A stretch of DNA of 64,000 nucleotides from Methylobacterium oryzihabitans (GTDB lineage: Bacteria; Pseudomonadota; Alphaproteobacteria; Rhizobiales; Beijerinckiaceae): assembly GCF_004004555.2 (NCBI RefSeq), contig NZ_SACP01000017.1:59527-123526 (forward strand), read 5' to 3'. Below the pieces are notes generated by a model that saw nothing but the letters and a program-made list of their open reading frames with translations, was not told the DNA's origin and did not search any database. Position 1 is the stretch's first letter; each line of letters begins with the position of its first letter. This document shows, piece after piece, positions 8,525 through 16,645 of this stretch. The position numbers and the translations under genes are program-made.

Positions 8525-8672
8525 TGGAAGCGCGACGCTGTTCCAGGGGGCGCCCTGCAACGCTGCCGAGCCAAATCCGGATGCGGGGTTCCCCTCTTGC
8601 GGGACCTCGTCCCGGCCCGCCCGGCATCCGCCGGGCACCCTCCCCCGCAGAGGGGGGAGGGTTCAGGCGCCG
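8525..8672. repeat. inverted repeat family B, copy 1
   Basis: Right arm (TCCCCTCTTGCGGG, GGCATCCGCCGGGCACCCTC, GCAGAGGGGGGAGGG) matches copies at 11.3 and 54.8 kb; the left arm is eroded. It lies beside copy A1 and holds no coding sequence. Confidence 0.65.
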
Positions 8673-8686
8673 CCTCTCTCCCCCGC

Positions 8687-9451
8687 TCATACCTCGCCCC
8701 CCGCTACCGCGATCGCCTGCCCGGTGACGCCCGCCGCCCCCGGCCCGGCGAGCCACAGCACCGCGTCCGCCACCTCCTCGGGCCGGATCAGCCGGCCGAG
8801 GGGGTTGTGCCGCGTGAACTCGGCCATCAGCGCCGCGCGGTCGCGGCCGGTGCGGGCCTCCAGGGCGTCGACGGCGCCGGTGACGAGGTCGGTGTCGGTG
8901 TAGCCGGGGCAGACCGCGTTGACGGTGATGCCCGACCCGGCGAGTTCGAGGGCGAGCGCCCGGGTCAGCCCCACCACCGCGTGCTTGGCGGCGCAATAGG
9001 CGCCGACATAGGGGTAGCCCTTCAGCCCCGCGGTCGAGGCCACGGTCACGATCCGCCCGCCCCCGGCCGCCCGCATCGCCGGGGCGACCGCCTGCGCCGC
9101 CACCAGCACCGGCTCGACGTTGAGCGCCATCATCCGGCGCAGTTGCGCCACGTCGAGGCGCGGCAAAGGCGCGGTCTCGGCACCGCCGGCATTGTTCACC
9201 AGCACGGCGACCGGCCCCAGCGCCGCGGCGGCCGCGGCGAGCGCGTCCGCGAGCGCCGCCGCGTCGCTGACGTCGGCCGCGACCGCGTGGGCGGCGCCGA
9301 GAGCGTCGCGGGCCGCCGCCGCGCTGTCGGGCGTGCGGCCGAGCACCGTCACGCGGTCGCCCGCCGCCACGAAGGCCGCCGCGACCGCCCGGCCGATGCC
9401 GCGGGCGGCGCCGGTGACGAGGACGTGACGGGATGAGGTGTCGCTGCTCAC
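8687..9451 (-). CDS. SDR-family 3-hydroxyacyl-CoA dehydrogenase-like oxidoreductase
   Basis: 254-residue short-chain dehydrogenase with TGAARGIGR nucleotide binding (residues 12-20), NNAG, catalytic Ser in VASTAG and YCAAK as the Tyr/Lys pair, then VCPGYTDTDL. It starts at GTG 9451; this is the first gene of the ligase operon, with the candidate MarR operator 23 bp upstream. In the aerobic 2-aminobenzoyl-CoA route a 3-hydroxyacyl-CoA dehydrogenase step is expected after ring reduction, and this is the best candidate. It is separated from the MarR-hydratase gene by two inverted repeats. Confidence 0.88.
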   Translation of the reverse strand: MSSDTSSRHVLVTGAARGIGRAVAAAFVAAGDRVTVLGRTPDSAAAARDALGAAHAVAADVSDAAALADALAAAAAALGPVAVLVNNAGGAETAPLPRLDVAQLRRMMALNVEPVLVAAQAVAPAMRAAGGGRIVTVASTAGLKGYPYVGAYCAAKHAVVGLTRALALELAGSGITVNAVCPGYTDTDLVTGAVDALEARTGRDRAALMAEFTRHNPLGRLIRPEEVADAVLWLAGPGAAGVTGQAIAVAGGEV

Positions 9452-9473
9452 GGCGCGCCCCTGATCGAGAACT

Positions 9474-9487
9474 ATTTCAACCTTAAA
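9474..9487. promoter_or_regulatory. candidate MarR operator, site 1 (dehydrogenase/ligase operon)
   Basis: Reads TTTAAGGTTGAAAT on the minus strand, 23 bp upstream of the GTG start. It matches TTTA-N4-TGAAAT, also present before livK and before the monooxygenase/reductase gene. It is an imperfect dyad of the TTYAA/TTRAA type common for MarR regulators of CoA-dependent aromatic pathways. Confidence 0.6.
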
Positions 9488-9551
9488 ACATCCCGGCGCG
9501 GAGCCGCGCCGCGACCGTGATCCTCCGCCCCCGCGCACGGGGGCGGCTTCG

Positions 9552-10799
9552 TCAGCCGGCGACCGCCCGCAGTGCCCGCGGGGCGAAGCCCGCGGTGCCG
9601 GCATAGCCGCCGACGATCGCCTGCCGCTCGGCGAGGCTGAGCACGTCCTCGATCCGGGCAAATCCCCCCGGCGCCCGCTTCTCGGCCTCGTCGATCACCC
9701 GCTCGGGGCCGCCGACGCGGTTGAGCCGCACCACCTCGGCGGTCTTCGGCAGTCGCTCGCGCTCGTACTCCCACAGCCCCTGGGCCGGGTGCTCGGCCCG
9801 CTTGAGCGCGTCGGCCAGCGCGCGGGCGTCGAGGATCGCCTGCGAGGCGCCGTTCGAGCCGACCGGATACATCGGGTGGGCGGCGTCGCCGAGCAGGGTG
9901 ACGCGGCCGAAGGTCCAGCGCGGCAGCGGATCGCGGTCGCACATCGGGTACTCGAAGATCTGGGTCGTCGCCTCGACCAGACCCATGATGTCGAAGCCCG
10001 GCACGGCGAAGCGCCGGGCATGGGGCAGCACCAGGGCGCGCTGGGCCGGGCGCGACCAGCTCTCCTTCGGCGGCGGCGAGACCCGGGCGTCGGCGGTCTT
10101 GATGTTGACGACCCAGTTCACGAGCTGGTGGCGCTCGTCGATCGGGGCGATCGGGTAGAGCACGAACTTCGCGCCCATGCCGCCGCCGATCGCCATGGTG
10201 CGCCCGTCGCCCCAGGCCGGCCACGGGGCGGCGCCGCGCCACATCAGCACCCCGTTCCAGCACGGCGCTCCCTCGTCCGGGTAGAACCGGCGCCGGGCGG
10301 CGGAGTGGATGCCGTCGGCGCAGATCAGCACGTCGCCGCGCAGGGTCAGGCCGGCATCGCCCTTCACCGCGTCGGTGAAGTGGGCGGTGACGCCGCCCTC
10401 GTCCTGCAGGAAGCCGGCGAGCGCCAGCCCGGTGCGCACGGCATCGGGCCCGAGCCGCGCGATCACCGCGTCGTGGATCACCTTCTGGAGCCGGCCGCGA
10501 TGGATCGAGAATTGCGGCACCGCGTGGCCGGCCTCGGTCCCGCGCAGCTCGCGCCACACCTCCTGGCCCTGGCGGTTGTAGTAGACCAGCTCGCGGGTGC
10601 GGATGCCGACGGCGTCGAGGGCCGGCAGCAGGCCGAGCTCGGCGAGTTCCCGGATCGCGTGCGGCAGGGTGTTGATGCCGACCCCGACCTCGCGCACCTC
10701 GGGCGACTGCTCGACCACCACCGCCCTGATCCCGCGGGCGTGCAGCATCAGCGCGGTGGCGAGCCCGCCGATCCCGGCCCCGACGACGATCGCTCTCAT
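9552..10799 (-). CDS. FAD-dependent aromatic monooxygenase (salicylate-hydroxylase-like)
   Basis: 415-residue class A flavoprotein monooxygenase: GAGIGGLATAL dinucleotide fold at residues 7-17, a VLICADGIHSAARRR segment, and GDAAHPMYP near residue 300 for the second FAD contact. ATG 10799 follows the cupin stop by 11 bp. It would hydroxylate a free aromatic acid with NAD(P)H and O2, which is odd in a cluster that otherwise works on CoA esters. It may act on a related hydroxylated or amino-substituted benzoate brought in by the adjacent transporter. The exact substrate is unknown. Confidence 0.88.
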   Translation of the reverse strand: MRAIVVGAGIGGLATALMLHARGIRAVVVEQSPEVREVGVGINTLPHAIRELAELGLLPALDAVGIRTRELVYYNRQGQEVWRELRGTEAGHAVPQFSIHRGRLQKVIHDAVIARLGPDAVRTGLALAGFLQDEGGVTAHFTDAVKGDAGLTLRGDVLICADGIHSAARRRFYPDEGAPCWNGVLMWRGAAPWPAWGDGRTMAIGGGMGAKFVLYPIAPIDERHQLVNWVVNIKTADARVSPPPKESWSRPAQRALVLPHARRFAVPGFDIMGLVEATTQIFEYPMCDRDPLPRWTFGRVTLLGDAAHPMYPVGSNGASQAILDARALADALKRAEHPAQGLWEYERERLPKTAEVVRLNRVGGPERVIDEAEKRAPGGFARIEDVLSLAERQAIVGGYAGTAGFAPRALRAVAG

Positions 10800-10810
10800 A
10801 GGCCTCTCCG

Positions 10811-11269
10811 TCAGGCGGCGTCGGGCGGGGGCAGGAAGTCGACCTCGTGCCGGGCCGAGACCGCCACCACCTCGGCCGGGTCGGCGTTGGGCCCGAGATT
10901 GTGCAGGGCCCAGAACAGGTCGTAGAGGCGCCGCGCCGGGGCGACCCAGAACAGGCAGGTCACGTCGGACTCGCCGCGGTTGAACAGGCCGTGCGGGATG
11001 CCCCGCGGCAGCCGGATCAGGTCGCCCGGCTCGGCCGTGCTCTCGGCGCCGTCGAGCACCAGGGTCATGCGGCCCTGAAGCATGTAGACGAACTCGTCCT
11101 GGGTCGGGTGGATGTGCGGCGGCACGAAGGTGCCGGGCGGCAGCGTCGCGTGCCAGGACAGCGAATCCTCGCTGTGCTGCTTGGGCACGTAGGTCTGGCC
11201 GAGGATGCCCCAGCGGATGCCCTCGATGCCCTCGCCGGCCCGGGTGACGCCGGGCGTCATGATCGTCAT
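10811..11269 (-). CDS. cupin-domain protein
   Basis: 152 residues with one cupin barrel: PPHIHPTQDEFVYMLQG gives the metal-binding HxH and Glu, and GIPHGLFNRG the second His. AGGAG precedes ATG 11269. It is co-transcribed with the flavin monooxygenase (11-bp gap), so a ring-modifying or metal-dependent partner role is likely, but small single-domain cupins include both enzymes and binding proteins. No specific activity can be assigned. Confidence 0.8.
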   Translation of the reverse strand: MTIMTPGVTRAGEGIEGIRWGILGQTYVPKQHSEDSLSWHATLPPGTFVPPHIHPTQDEFVYMLQGRMTLVLDGAESTAEPGDLIRLPRGIPHGLFNRGESDVTCLFWVAPARRLYDLFWALHNLGPNADPAEVVAVSARHEVDFLPPPDAA

Positions 11270-11311
11270 GGGGAACTCCTGTGGTGGATTGCGACGCTTC
11301 CGCCGCGCGGA

Positions 11312-11487
11312 CCCGACCCTCCCCCCCCTCTGCGGGGGAGGGTGGCGAGCGGAGCGAGCCGGGAGAGGGGACGCCGCTTCCGGAGAGGTCGCGGCTGACC
11401 TGACAGTCGCCACCTGGAACAGCGTCGCGTTCCCCTCTCCCGCCCGGCATCCGCCGGGCACCCTCTCCCGCAGAGGGGGGAGGGTTT
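11312..11487. repeat. inverted repeat family B, copy 2
   Basis: Arms CGACCCTCCCCCCCCTCTG and GCAGAGGGGGGAGGG, with inner GCGGAGCGAGCCGGGAGAGG against TCCCCTCTCCCGCCCGGC. It lies between livF and the cupin gene inside a co-oriented gene run. Confidence 0.75.
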
Positions 11488-11496
11488 GGGTGGTGC

Positions 11497-12192
11497 TCAC
11501 ACATGAAGGAACCGCTCCTTCACCTCGGGCGCGGTGCGCAGGGCCTCGGTGGTGCCGGTCCACACCACCCGGCCCTTCTCGATCACGACGTGGCGGTCGG
11601 CGAAGCGGGCGAGCGCGTCGACGTTCTTGTCGATGACGAGGATCGCCTCGCCCTCGTCCTTGATCGCCCGCAGGCAGGCCCAGATCTCGTCCCGGATCAG
11701 CGGCGCCAGACCCTCGGTCGCCTCGTCGAGGACGACGAGGCGCGGGTTGGTCATCAGGGCGCGGCCGATCGCCAGCATCTGCTGCTCGCCGCCGGAGAGC
11801 TGGTTGCCGCCGTTGCGCCGGCGCTCCTTCAGGCGCGGAAACAGCCGGTAGACCGCCTCCAGCGTCCATTTCGCCCCCCGGCCGCCGCGATGCGTCGCGA
11901 TGAGGTTCTCCTCGACCGAGAGGTTCGGGAAGATCTGGCGGCCCTCCGGCACCAGCCCGAGGCCGCGCCGGGCGACGAGGTGGGGCGGGCGCCCGGTCAC
12001 GTCCTCGCCGTCGATCGTCACCCGGCCGCCGCGGGGCTTGAGCAGGCCGAACACCGAGCGGATCGTCGTGGTCTTGCCCATGCCGTTGCGGCCGAGCAGG
12101 GTCACGACCTCGCCGCGCTCCACCGCGAGGTCGATGCCGAACAGCACGCGGGAATCGCCGTAGGCGCTCTGGAGGTTCTCGACCCGCAGCAT
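11497..12192 (-). CDS. livF: branched-chain/aromatic acid ABC importer ATPase LivF
   Basis: 231 residues: Walker A GRNGMGKTT near residue 34, signature LSGGEQQMLAIGRALM, Walker B RLVVLDEATEGLAP, H-loop region as VIDKNVD. Its ATG overlaps the LivG stop by one base (TGATG). Part of a five-gene HAAT-type importer; in an aromatic-acid cluster such systems usually carry the aromatic acid rather than leucine. Confidence 0.95.
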   Translation of the reverse strand: MLRVENLQSAYGDSRVLFGIDLAVERGEVVTLLGRNGMGKTTTIRSVFGLLKPRGGRVTIDGEDVTGRPPHLVARRGLGLVPEGRQIFPNLSVEENLIATHRGGRGAKWTLEAVYRLFPRLKERRRNGGNQLSGGEQQMLAIGRALMTNPRLVVLDEATEGLAPLIRDEIWACLRAIKDEGEAILVIDKNVDALARFADRHVVIEKGRVVWTGTTEALRTAPEVKERFLHV

Positions 12193-12941
12193 CAGGCGGC
12201 CTCCTCGCCGAGATAGGCGGCGCGCACCGCCGGGTCGGCCCGCACCGCATCCGGCGGGCCGGACGCGATCACCCGCCCGTAGACCAGCACGCTCATCCGG
12301 TCGGCGAGCGCGAACACCGCCGCCATGTCGTGCTCGATCAGCACGAGGGTGTGGGTCGCCTTGAGGTCGCGCAGGAGCCCGACGAGACGCGCCGATTCCT
12401 CCGGCCCGGTGCCGGCGAGCGGCTCGTCGAGGAGCAGCAGCCGGGCGCCGGTCGCCAGCGCCACCGCCAGTTCGAGCTGGCGCTTCTCGCCGTGCGACAG
12501 GCTGCCGGCCCGCCGCCCGGCCCGGTCGGCGAGGCCGACCCGATCGAGCGCCGCCATCGCCTCGCCGTTCAGGCGCCGGTCGCCGGCCACCGGGCGCAGG
12601 AAGCGGAAGCTCGATCCCGACCGCGCCTGGACCGCGAGGGCGACGTTGTCGAGGACCGAGAACCCGTCGAGGAGCGAGGTGATCTGGAACGAGCGCGCGA
12701 GGCCGCGGCGCACCCGCGCCACCATGCCGAGCCGGGTGATATTTTCGCCGGCGAGCCGGATCTCGCCGCCGTCGCTGCGGGCGGCGCCGGAGAGCTGGTG
12801 GATCAGCGTGGTCTTGCCGGCGCCGTTGGGGCCAATGATGGCGTGCAATTCGCCCGGCGCCACGTCGAGGGACACGTCGTCGGTGACGGCAAGCGCGCCG
12901 TAGCTCTTGCGCAGGTGGCGGACGGAGAGGAGCGGGGTCAC
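12192..12941 (-). CDS. livG: branched-chain/aromatic acid ABC importer ATPase LivG
   Basis: 249 residues from GTG 12941, which overlaps the LivM stop by 4 bp (GTGA); longer in-frame starts fall inside livM. Walker A GPNGAGKTT, signature SLSHGEKRQLELAVALA, Walker B LLLLDEPLAGTGPEE and IEHDM switch His are all present, so the ATPase should be active together with LivF. Confidence 0.94.
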   Translation of the reverse strand: MTPLLSVRHLRKSYGALAVTDDVSLDVAPGELHAIIGPNGAGKTTLIHQLSGAARSDGGEIRLAGENITRLGMVARVRRGLARSFQITSLLDGFSVLDNVALAVQARSGSSFRFLRPVAGDRRLNGEAMAALDRVGLADRAGRRAGSLSHGEKRQLELAVALATGARLLLLDEPLAGTGPEESARLVGLLRDLKATHTLVLIEHDMAAVFALADRMSVLVYGRVIASGPPDAVRADPAVRAAYLGEEAA

Positions 12942-13936
12942 GCGGCGCGCCCTCCGCGCAGGCGGGCGGTCAGCCCGGCGATGCCGCCGCGGGCGAGGAG
13001 CACCAGCAGCACCAGCATCAGCCCGAGGCCGAGGCGCCAATGCTCCGAGAAGTGGGCCAGCCCCTCCTCGACCGCGATCAGCGCCGCGGCGCCGGCCACC
13101 GCGCCGACGAGGGTGCCCATGCCGCCGAGCACCACCATCACGATCAGCTCGCCCGAGCGCTGCCAGCTCATGTAGGCCGGCGAGACGAACTCGGCCTGGT
13201 TGGCGAGCAGCACCCCGGCGAGCCCCGCGATGGCGCCGGCGACGACGTAGGCGGTGAGCTGGTAGGGGAAGGCCGGGAAGCCGATCGCCTCCATGCGGAC
13301 CGCGTTCTCGCGGATGCCGCGCAGCACCCGCCCGAAGCGCGAGGCGACGAGGAGGCGCAGGGCCACGAACACCACCGCCAGCACGCCGAGCGCGAGGTAG
13401 AACAGCGCGACGTCGCCCTCGATCAGCCGGGCGCCGAGCACCCGCGAGCGGTGGTCGAGGCTCACCCCATCGTCGCCGCCATAGGCCGAGAGCGACACCA
13501 TGAAGAAGAACGCCATCTGGCCGAAGGCGAGGGTGATCATGATGAAGTAGACGCCGCGGGTGCGCAGCGAGATCGCGCCGGTGACGAGGGCGAACAGGGC
13601 GCAGACGACGAGCGCCGCCGCCGACTGGACCAGCAGGTCGTGGATGCCGTGGGCCGACAGGATCGCCACCGCGTAGGCGCCGAGCCCGACATAGGCGGCG
13701 TGCCCGAACGACACCATCGCGCCGTAGCCGAGCACGAGGTCGAGGGACAGGGCCGCGATGGCGAAGATCAGGATCCGGGTCGCGGTGACGATCAGGAACG
13801 GCGCCCCGATGCCCGAGGCGAGGACCGGCACCAGCGCCAGGGCGACGAGGGCGAGAAGGAGAGCGATGCGCGCGCCGGGGCGGCGGGGCGGGGCCGCCTC
13901 GATCCGGGCCACGGGGAGGGAGGCGCCGGCGCTCAT
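12938..13936 (-). CDS. livM: ABC importer permease LivM
   Basis: 332-residue polytopic membrane protein with the LivM-type GYGAMVSFGHAAYVGLGAYA motif and repeated hydrophobic helices, cytoplasmic loop RLLVASRFGRVLRGIRENAVRM (split here only by its length) acting as ATPase coupling region, and a basic C-terminal tail. It overlaps livH and livG by 4 bp each. Confidence 0.93.
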   Translation of the reverse strand: MSAGASLPVARIEAAPPRRPGARIALLLALVALALVPVLASGIGAPFLIVTATRILIFAIAALSLDLVLGYGAMVSFGHAAYVGLGAYAVAILSAHGIHDLLVQSAAALVVCALFALVTGAISLRTRGVYFIMITLAFGQMAFFFMVSLSAYGGDDGVSLDHRSRVLGARLIEGDVALFYLALGVLAVVFVALRLLVASRFGRVLRGIRENAVRMEAIGFPAFPYQLTAYVVAGAIAGLAGVLLANQAEFVSPAYMSWQRSGELIVMVVLGGMGTLVGAVAGAAALIAVEEGLAHFSEHWRLGLGLMLVLLVLLARGGIAGLTARLRGGRAA

Positions 13937-14856
13937 CGCGACCCCCTGGCCGGAAACAGGCCGGCGGGGCGGAAGAACAGCACTGCGGCCATCAGGATGT
14001 AGATCAGCATCGGGGCGAGCGTCCGGCCGGTCTGCGACGCGGCGGCCGGCTCCATCAGGCTGCGCAGCAGGATCGGGCCGAAGCTGCGCCCGAGCGTGTC
14101 GGCGAGGCCGACCAGCAGGGCGGCCACGAAGGCGCCACGCACCGAGCCGACGCCGCCGATGACGATGACCACGAAGGTGAGGATCAGCACCGAATCGCCC
14201 ATGCCGGGATCGACCGAGAGGATCGGCGCCACCATCGCGCCGGCGAACCCCGCCAGCATCGCGCCGAGGCCGAACACGGCGAGGAACAGCCGGCGGATGT
14301 CGACGCCGAGCGCCGAGACCATCGGGCCGTTGCTGGCCCCGGCCCGCAGCAGCATGCCGAGGCGGGTGTGGTTGACGAGGAGGTGCAGGCCGAGCGCGGT
14401 GACGAGCCCGGCCGCGATGATCGCGAGGCGGTAGGCCGGATACATCAGCGTGCCGACGACCGGGATCGAGCCCGACAGGAAGTCCGGCACCGGCACGCTC
14501 ATCGGCGCCGAACCCCAGACGATGCGCACGCCCTCGTTGAGGATCAGGATCAGCCCGAAGGTCGCCAGCACCTGTTCGAGGTGGTCGCGGCCGTAGAGGT
14601 GGCGGAAGACCAGGAGTTCGAGCACCAGCCCGACCGCCAGGGTGGCCGGCAGCGCGAGGGCGAGGCCGAGGAGGAAGCTGTCGGTCAGCGCCGTGAAGGT
14701 CGCGGCGAGGTAGGCGCCGACCATGTAGAGCGCGCCGTGGGCGAGGTTGATGAGGTCCATCACCCCGAAGATCAGCGTCAGGCCGGCCGCCACCAGGAAC
14801 AGCAGGATGCCGAGCTGGAGGCCGTTCAGCGCCTGGAGGAGGAAGAGGTTGAGCAT
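13933..14856 (-). CDS. livH: ABC importer permease LivH
   Basis: 307-residue inner-membrane permease with about eight hydrophobic helices. The family motif FGVMDLINLAHGALYMVGAY is present and the coupling segment LGMLLRAGASNGPMVSALG follows the middle helices. The next gene, livM, overlaps by 4 bp. Inverted repeat A2 separates it from the binding-protein gene livK. Confidence 0.93.
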   Translation of the reverse strand: MLNLFLLQALNGLQLGILLFLVAAGLTLIFGVMDLINLAHGALYMVGAYLAATFTALTDSFLLGLALALPATLAVGLVLELLVFRHLYGRDHLEQVLATFGLILILNEGVRIVWGSAPMSVPVPDFLSGSIPVVGTLMYPAYRLAIIAAGLVTALGLHLLVNHTRLGMLLRAGASNGPMVSALGVDIRRLFLAVFGLGAMLAGFAGAMVAPILSVDPGMGDSVLILTFVVIVIGGVGSVRGAFVAALLVGLADTLGRSFGPILLRSLMEPAAASQTGRTLAPMLIYILMAAVLFFRPAGLFPARGSR

Positions 14857-14900
14857 CGCGACCTTGGGGGCTCGCTTCGACGTCGTGAGAGGGCGCAGAA

Positions 14901-15062
14901 CCTCCCCTCTCCCGAGTGGGAGAGGGGCCGGGGGTGAGGGTGGCTCGGCCTCCGTAATGACCCTGAACTGTCGAGCGGCACAGCGCGACGTTGTGAGTTC
15001 AATCCTGAACCCGAGCCACCCTCACCCCTACCCCTCTCCCACCCGGGAGAGGGGATCCCGCG
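14901..15062. repeat. inverted repeat family A, copy 2
   Basis: Arms CTCCCCTCTCCCGAGTGGGA and its complement TCCCACCCGGGAGAGGGGA, inner GGTGAGGGTGGCTCGG against CCGAGCCACCCTCACC. It lies between livK and livH and could set their relative expression by transcript processing or partial termination. Confidence 0.8.
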
Positions 15063-15099
15063 TCATGCCCTGTAAAGTATGGGTCAGCCGGCCCACGCC

Positions 15100-16284
15100 T
15101 CACGGCATCTTGCAATCCTTGGCGTAGTTGTCCTGGTAGTTCGCAAATACCTTCTCGACGACCTGGGTCTCGTACTTGCCGTCCGGGCGCTTGGCGGCCT
15201 TGACGAGGTAGAAGTCCTGGATCGGGTAGTGGTTGGGGCCGATCTTGAAGCTCCCGCGCAGGGAGGTGAAGTCGGCGGCGCGCAGGCCGGCGCGGATCGC
15301 GTCCTTGTTCGCGAGGTTGCCCTTGGCGGCGCGCACCGCCGAGTCGATCATCAGCGCGGCGTCGTAGGCCTGCATGGCGTAGGTGCCCGGCACGCTGTTG
15401 AAGCGCTTCTCGTAGGCCGCCACGAACGCCTTTGATTGCGGGTTGTCGAGGTTCGGCGCCCAGTTGGCGCCGCCGAAATAGCCGACCGCGGCGTCCTTCT
15501 GGGCCGGCAGGGTCGATTCGTCGACCGTGAAGGCGGAGAGGAACGGGGTGGTGCTCAGCCCGGCCTGCCGGTACTGGCGCACAAGGTTGACGCCCATCCC
15601 GCCGGGCATGAAGGCGAACACCGCGTCGGGCGAGGCGGCGGCGATCTGCGCCAGTTCGGCCGAGAAGTCGAGCTGGCCGAGCGGGGTGTAGATCTCGTTG
15701 ACGACCTCGCCCTTGTAGGAGTGCTTGAACCCGGCGAGCGAATCCTTGCCGGCCTGGTAGTTCGGGGCCAGCAGCACGACCCGCTTGTAGCCCTTGTCCT
15801 GCGCGACCTTGCCGAGCACCTCGTGGACCTGATCGTTCTGGTAGGAGCTGACGAACAGGTTCGGGTTGCACTCGGCTCCGGCGTAGTTCGAGGTGCCGGC
15901 GTTCGGGCTGATGAGGAAGGTGCCGGAATCGGTCGCCGGCCGCGCGATGGCGCGCAGGATGTTGGAGAAGATCGGCCCGACCACGAAGTCGACCTTGTCG
16001 CGGCGGACCAGTTCCCGGACCTTGTTGGTCGCGACGTCCGGCTTCTGCTCGTCGTCGACGACGATGATCTCGGTGTCGAGGCCGCCGAGCTTGCGCCCCA
16101 TGGCGTCGGCGGCGAGCAGGAATCCGTCGCGGGCCTGCTCGCCCAGCACCGCCGCCGAGCCGCTCAGCGTCAGGATGACGCCGATCCGCAGCTTGCCGTC
16201 GCCGGCGGGCTGCTGCGCCAGGGCGGGGGTCGCCAGCAGGGTTGCGGCGAGGAGCCCGAAGGCGGTGTTGCGCAGCGACGTCAT
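15100..16284 (-). CDS. livK: periplasmic binding protein of the ABC importer (LivK-type)
   Basis: 394 residues. A Sec signal peptide covers residues 1-24 (LLAATLLATPALA before QQ). The mature part is the Peripla_BP_6 fold, opening LRIGVILTLSGSAAVLG. It is the first gene of the importer operon, with candidate MarR site 2 about 110 bp upstream. The ligand is probably 2-aminobenzoate or a related aromatic acid, judged from context only. Confidence 0.93.
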   Translation of the reverse strand: MTSLRNTAFGLLAATLLATPALAQQPAGDGKLRIGVILTLSGSAAVLGEQARDGFLLAADAMGRKLGGLDTEIIVVDDEQKPDVATNKVRELVRRDKVDFVVGPIFSNILRAIARPATDSGTFLISPNAGTSNYAGAECNPNLFVSSYQNDQVHEVLGKVAQDKGYKRVVLLAPNYQAGKDSLAGFKHSYKGEVVNEIYTPLGQLDFSAELAQIAAASPDAVFAFMPGGMGVNLVRQYRQAGLSTTPFLSAFTVDESTLPAQKDAAVGYFGGANWAPNLDNPQSKAFVAAYEKRFNSVPGTYAMQAYDAALMIDSAVRAAKGNLANKDAIRAGLRAADFTSLRGSFKIGPNHYPIQDFYLVKAAKRPDGKYETQVVEKVFANYQDNYAKDCKMP

Positions 16285-16392
16285 AGAGGTGCGATCTCCC
16301 GTGAGGCGGCCGGTGATCCGATGTCGGCGGGCGCGGCGCAAGATGAATCGAGGCCCGATCCCACGGCGCCCGGCCGTGGCGTCGGGAATTAG

Positions 16393-16406
16393 TTTACGTA
16401 TGAAAT
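16393..16406. promoter_or_regulatory. candidate MarR operator, site 2 (livK)
   Basis: TTTACGTATGAAAT, the third instance of TTTA-N4-TGAAAT. It is in the 361-bp divergent region between livK and the monooxygenase/reductase gene, about 110 bp from the livK start, and lies in a locally AT-rich promoter-like stretch. Confidence 0.55.
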
Positions 16407-16592
16407 ATCTCTTGGCAACAGCCCCCGCGGATGTTTTTGCCGTGCCGAAGTCTTGTGCAGTGCGGGATGAAAATCTCGCCTTTGGCGACGATTAGCGATG
16501 CGATAGCCTGTGCCGCAGGGCGGACGGACCGGTGCGCAAGGTCGCGTGGCTCGCCTCCGGTCGAGGCCCTTCGCGCCGTCTTGCGGGAAATC

Positions 16593-16606
16593 ATTTCAAG
16601 CCTAAA
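16593..16606. promoter_or_regulatory. candidate MarR operator, site 3 (monooxygenase/reductase)
   Basis: ATTTCAAGCCTAAA, which reads TTTAGGCTTGAAAT on the other strand. It ends 39 bp before ATG 16646. The flanks also match site 1 (GAT before the motif on that strand, a TT-rich end after it), so the shared block is longer than the 10 fixed bases. Confidence 0.6.
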
Positions 16607-16645
16607 CTATCGTCGCGGCCGGAGCACCGCCGCGGGAGACAGCCC

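Noticed and set aside
11270..11496. Frames extending livF or the cupin through the repeat
   Set aside because: The sequence is inverted repeat B2; the proteins have family-consistent ends outside it.
16532..16645. Upstream extension of the monooxygenase/reductase to 16,532
   Set aside because: It would place the candidate operator inside the coding region, and ATG 16,646 begins right at the conserved FAD-binding strand with GGGAG upstream.
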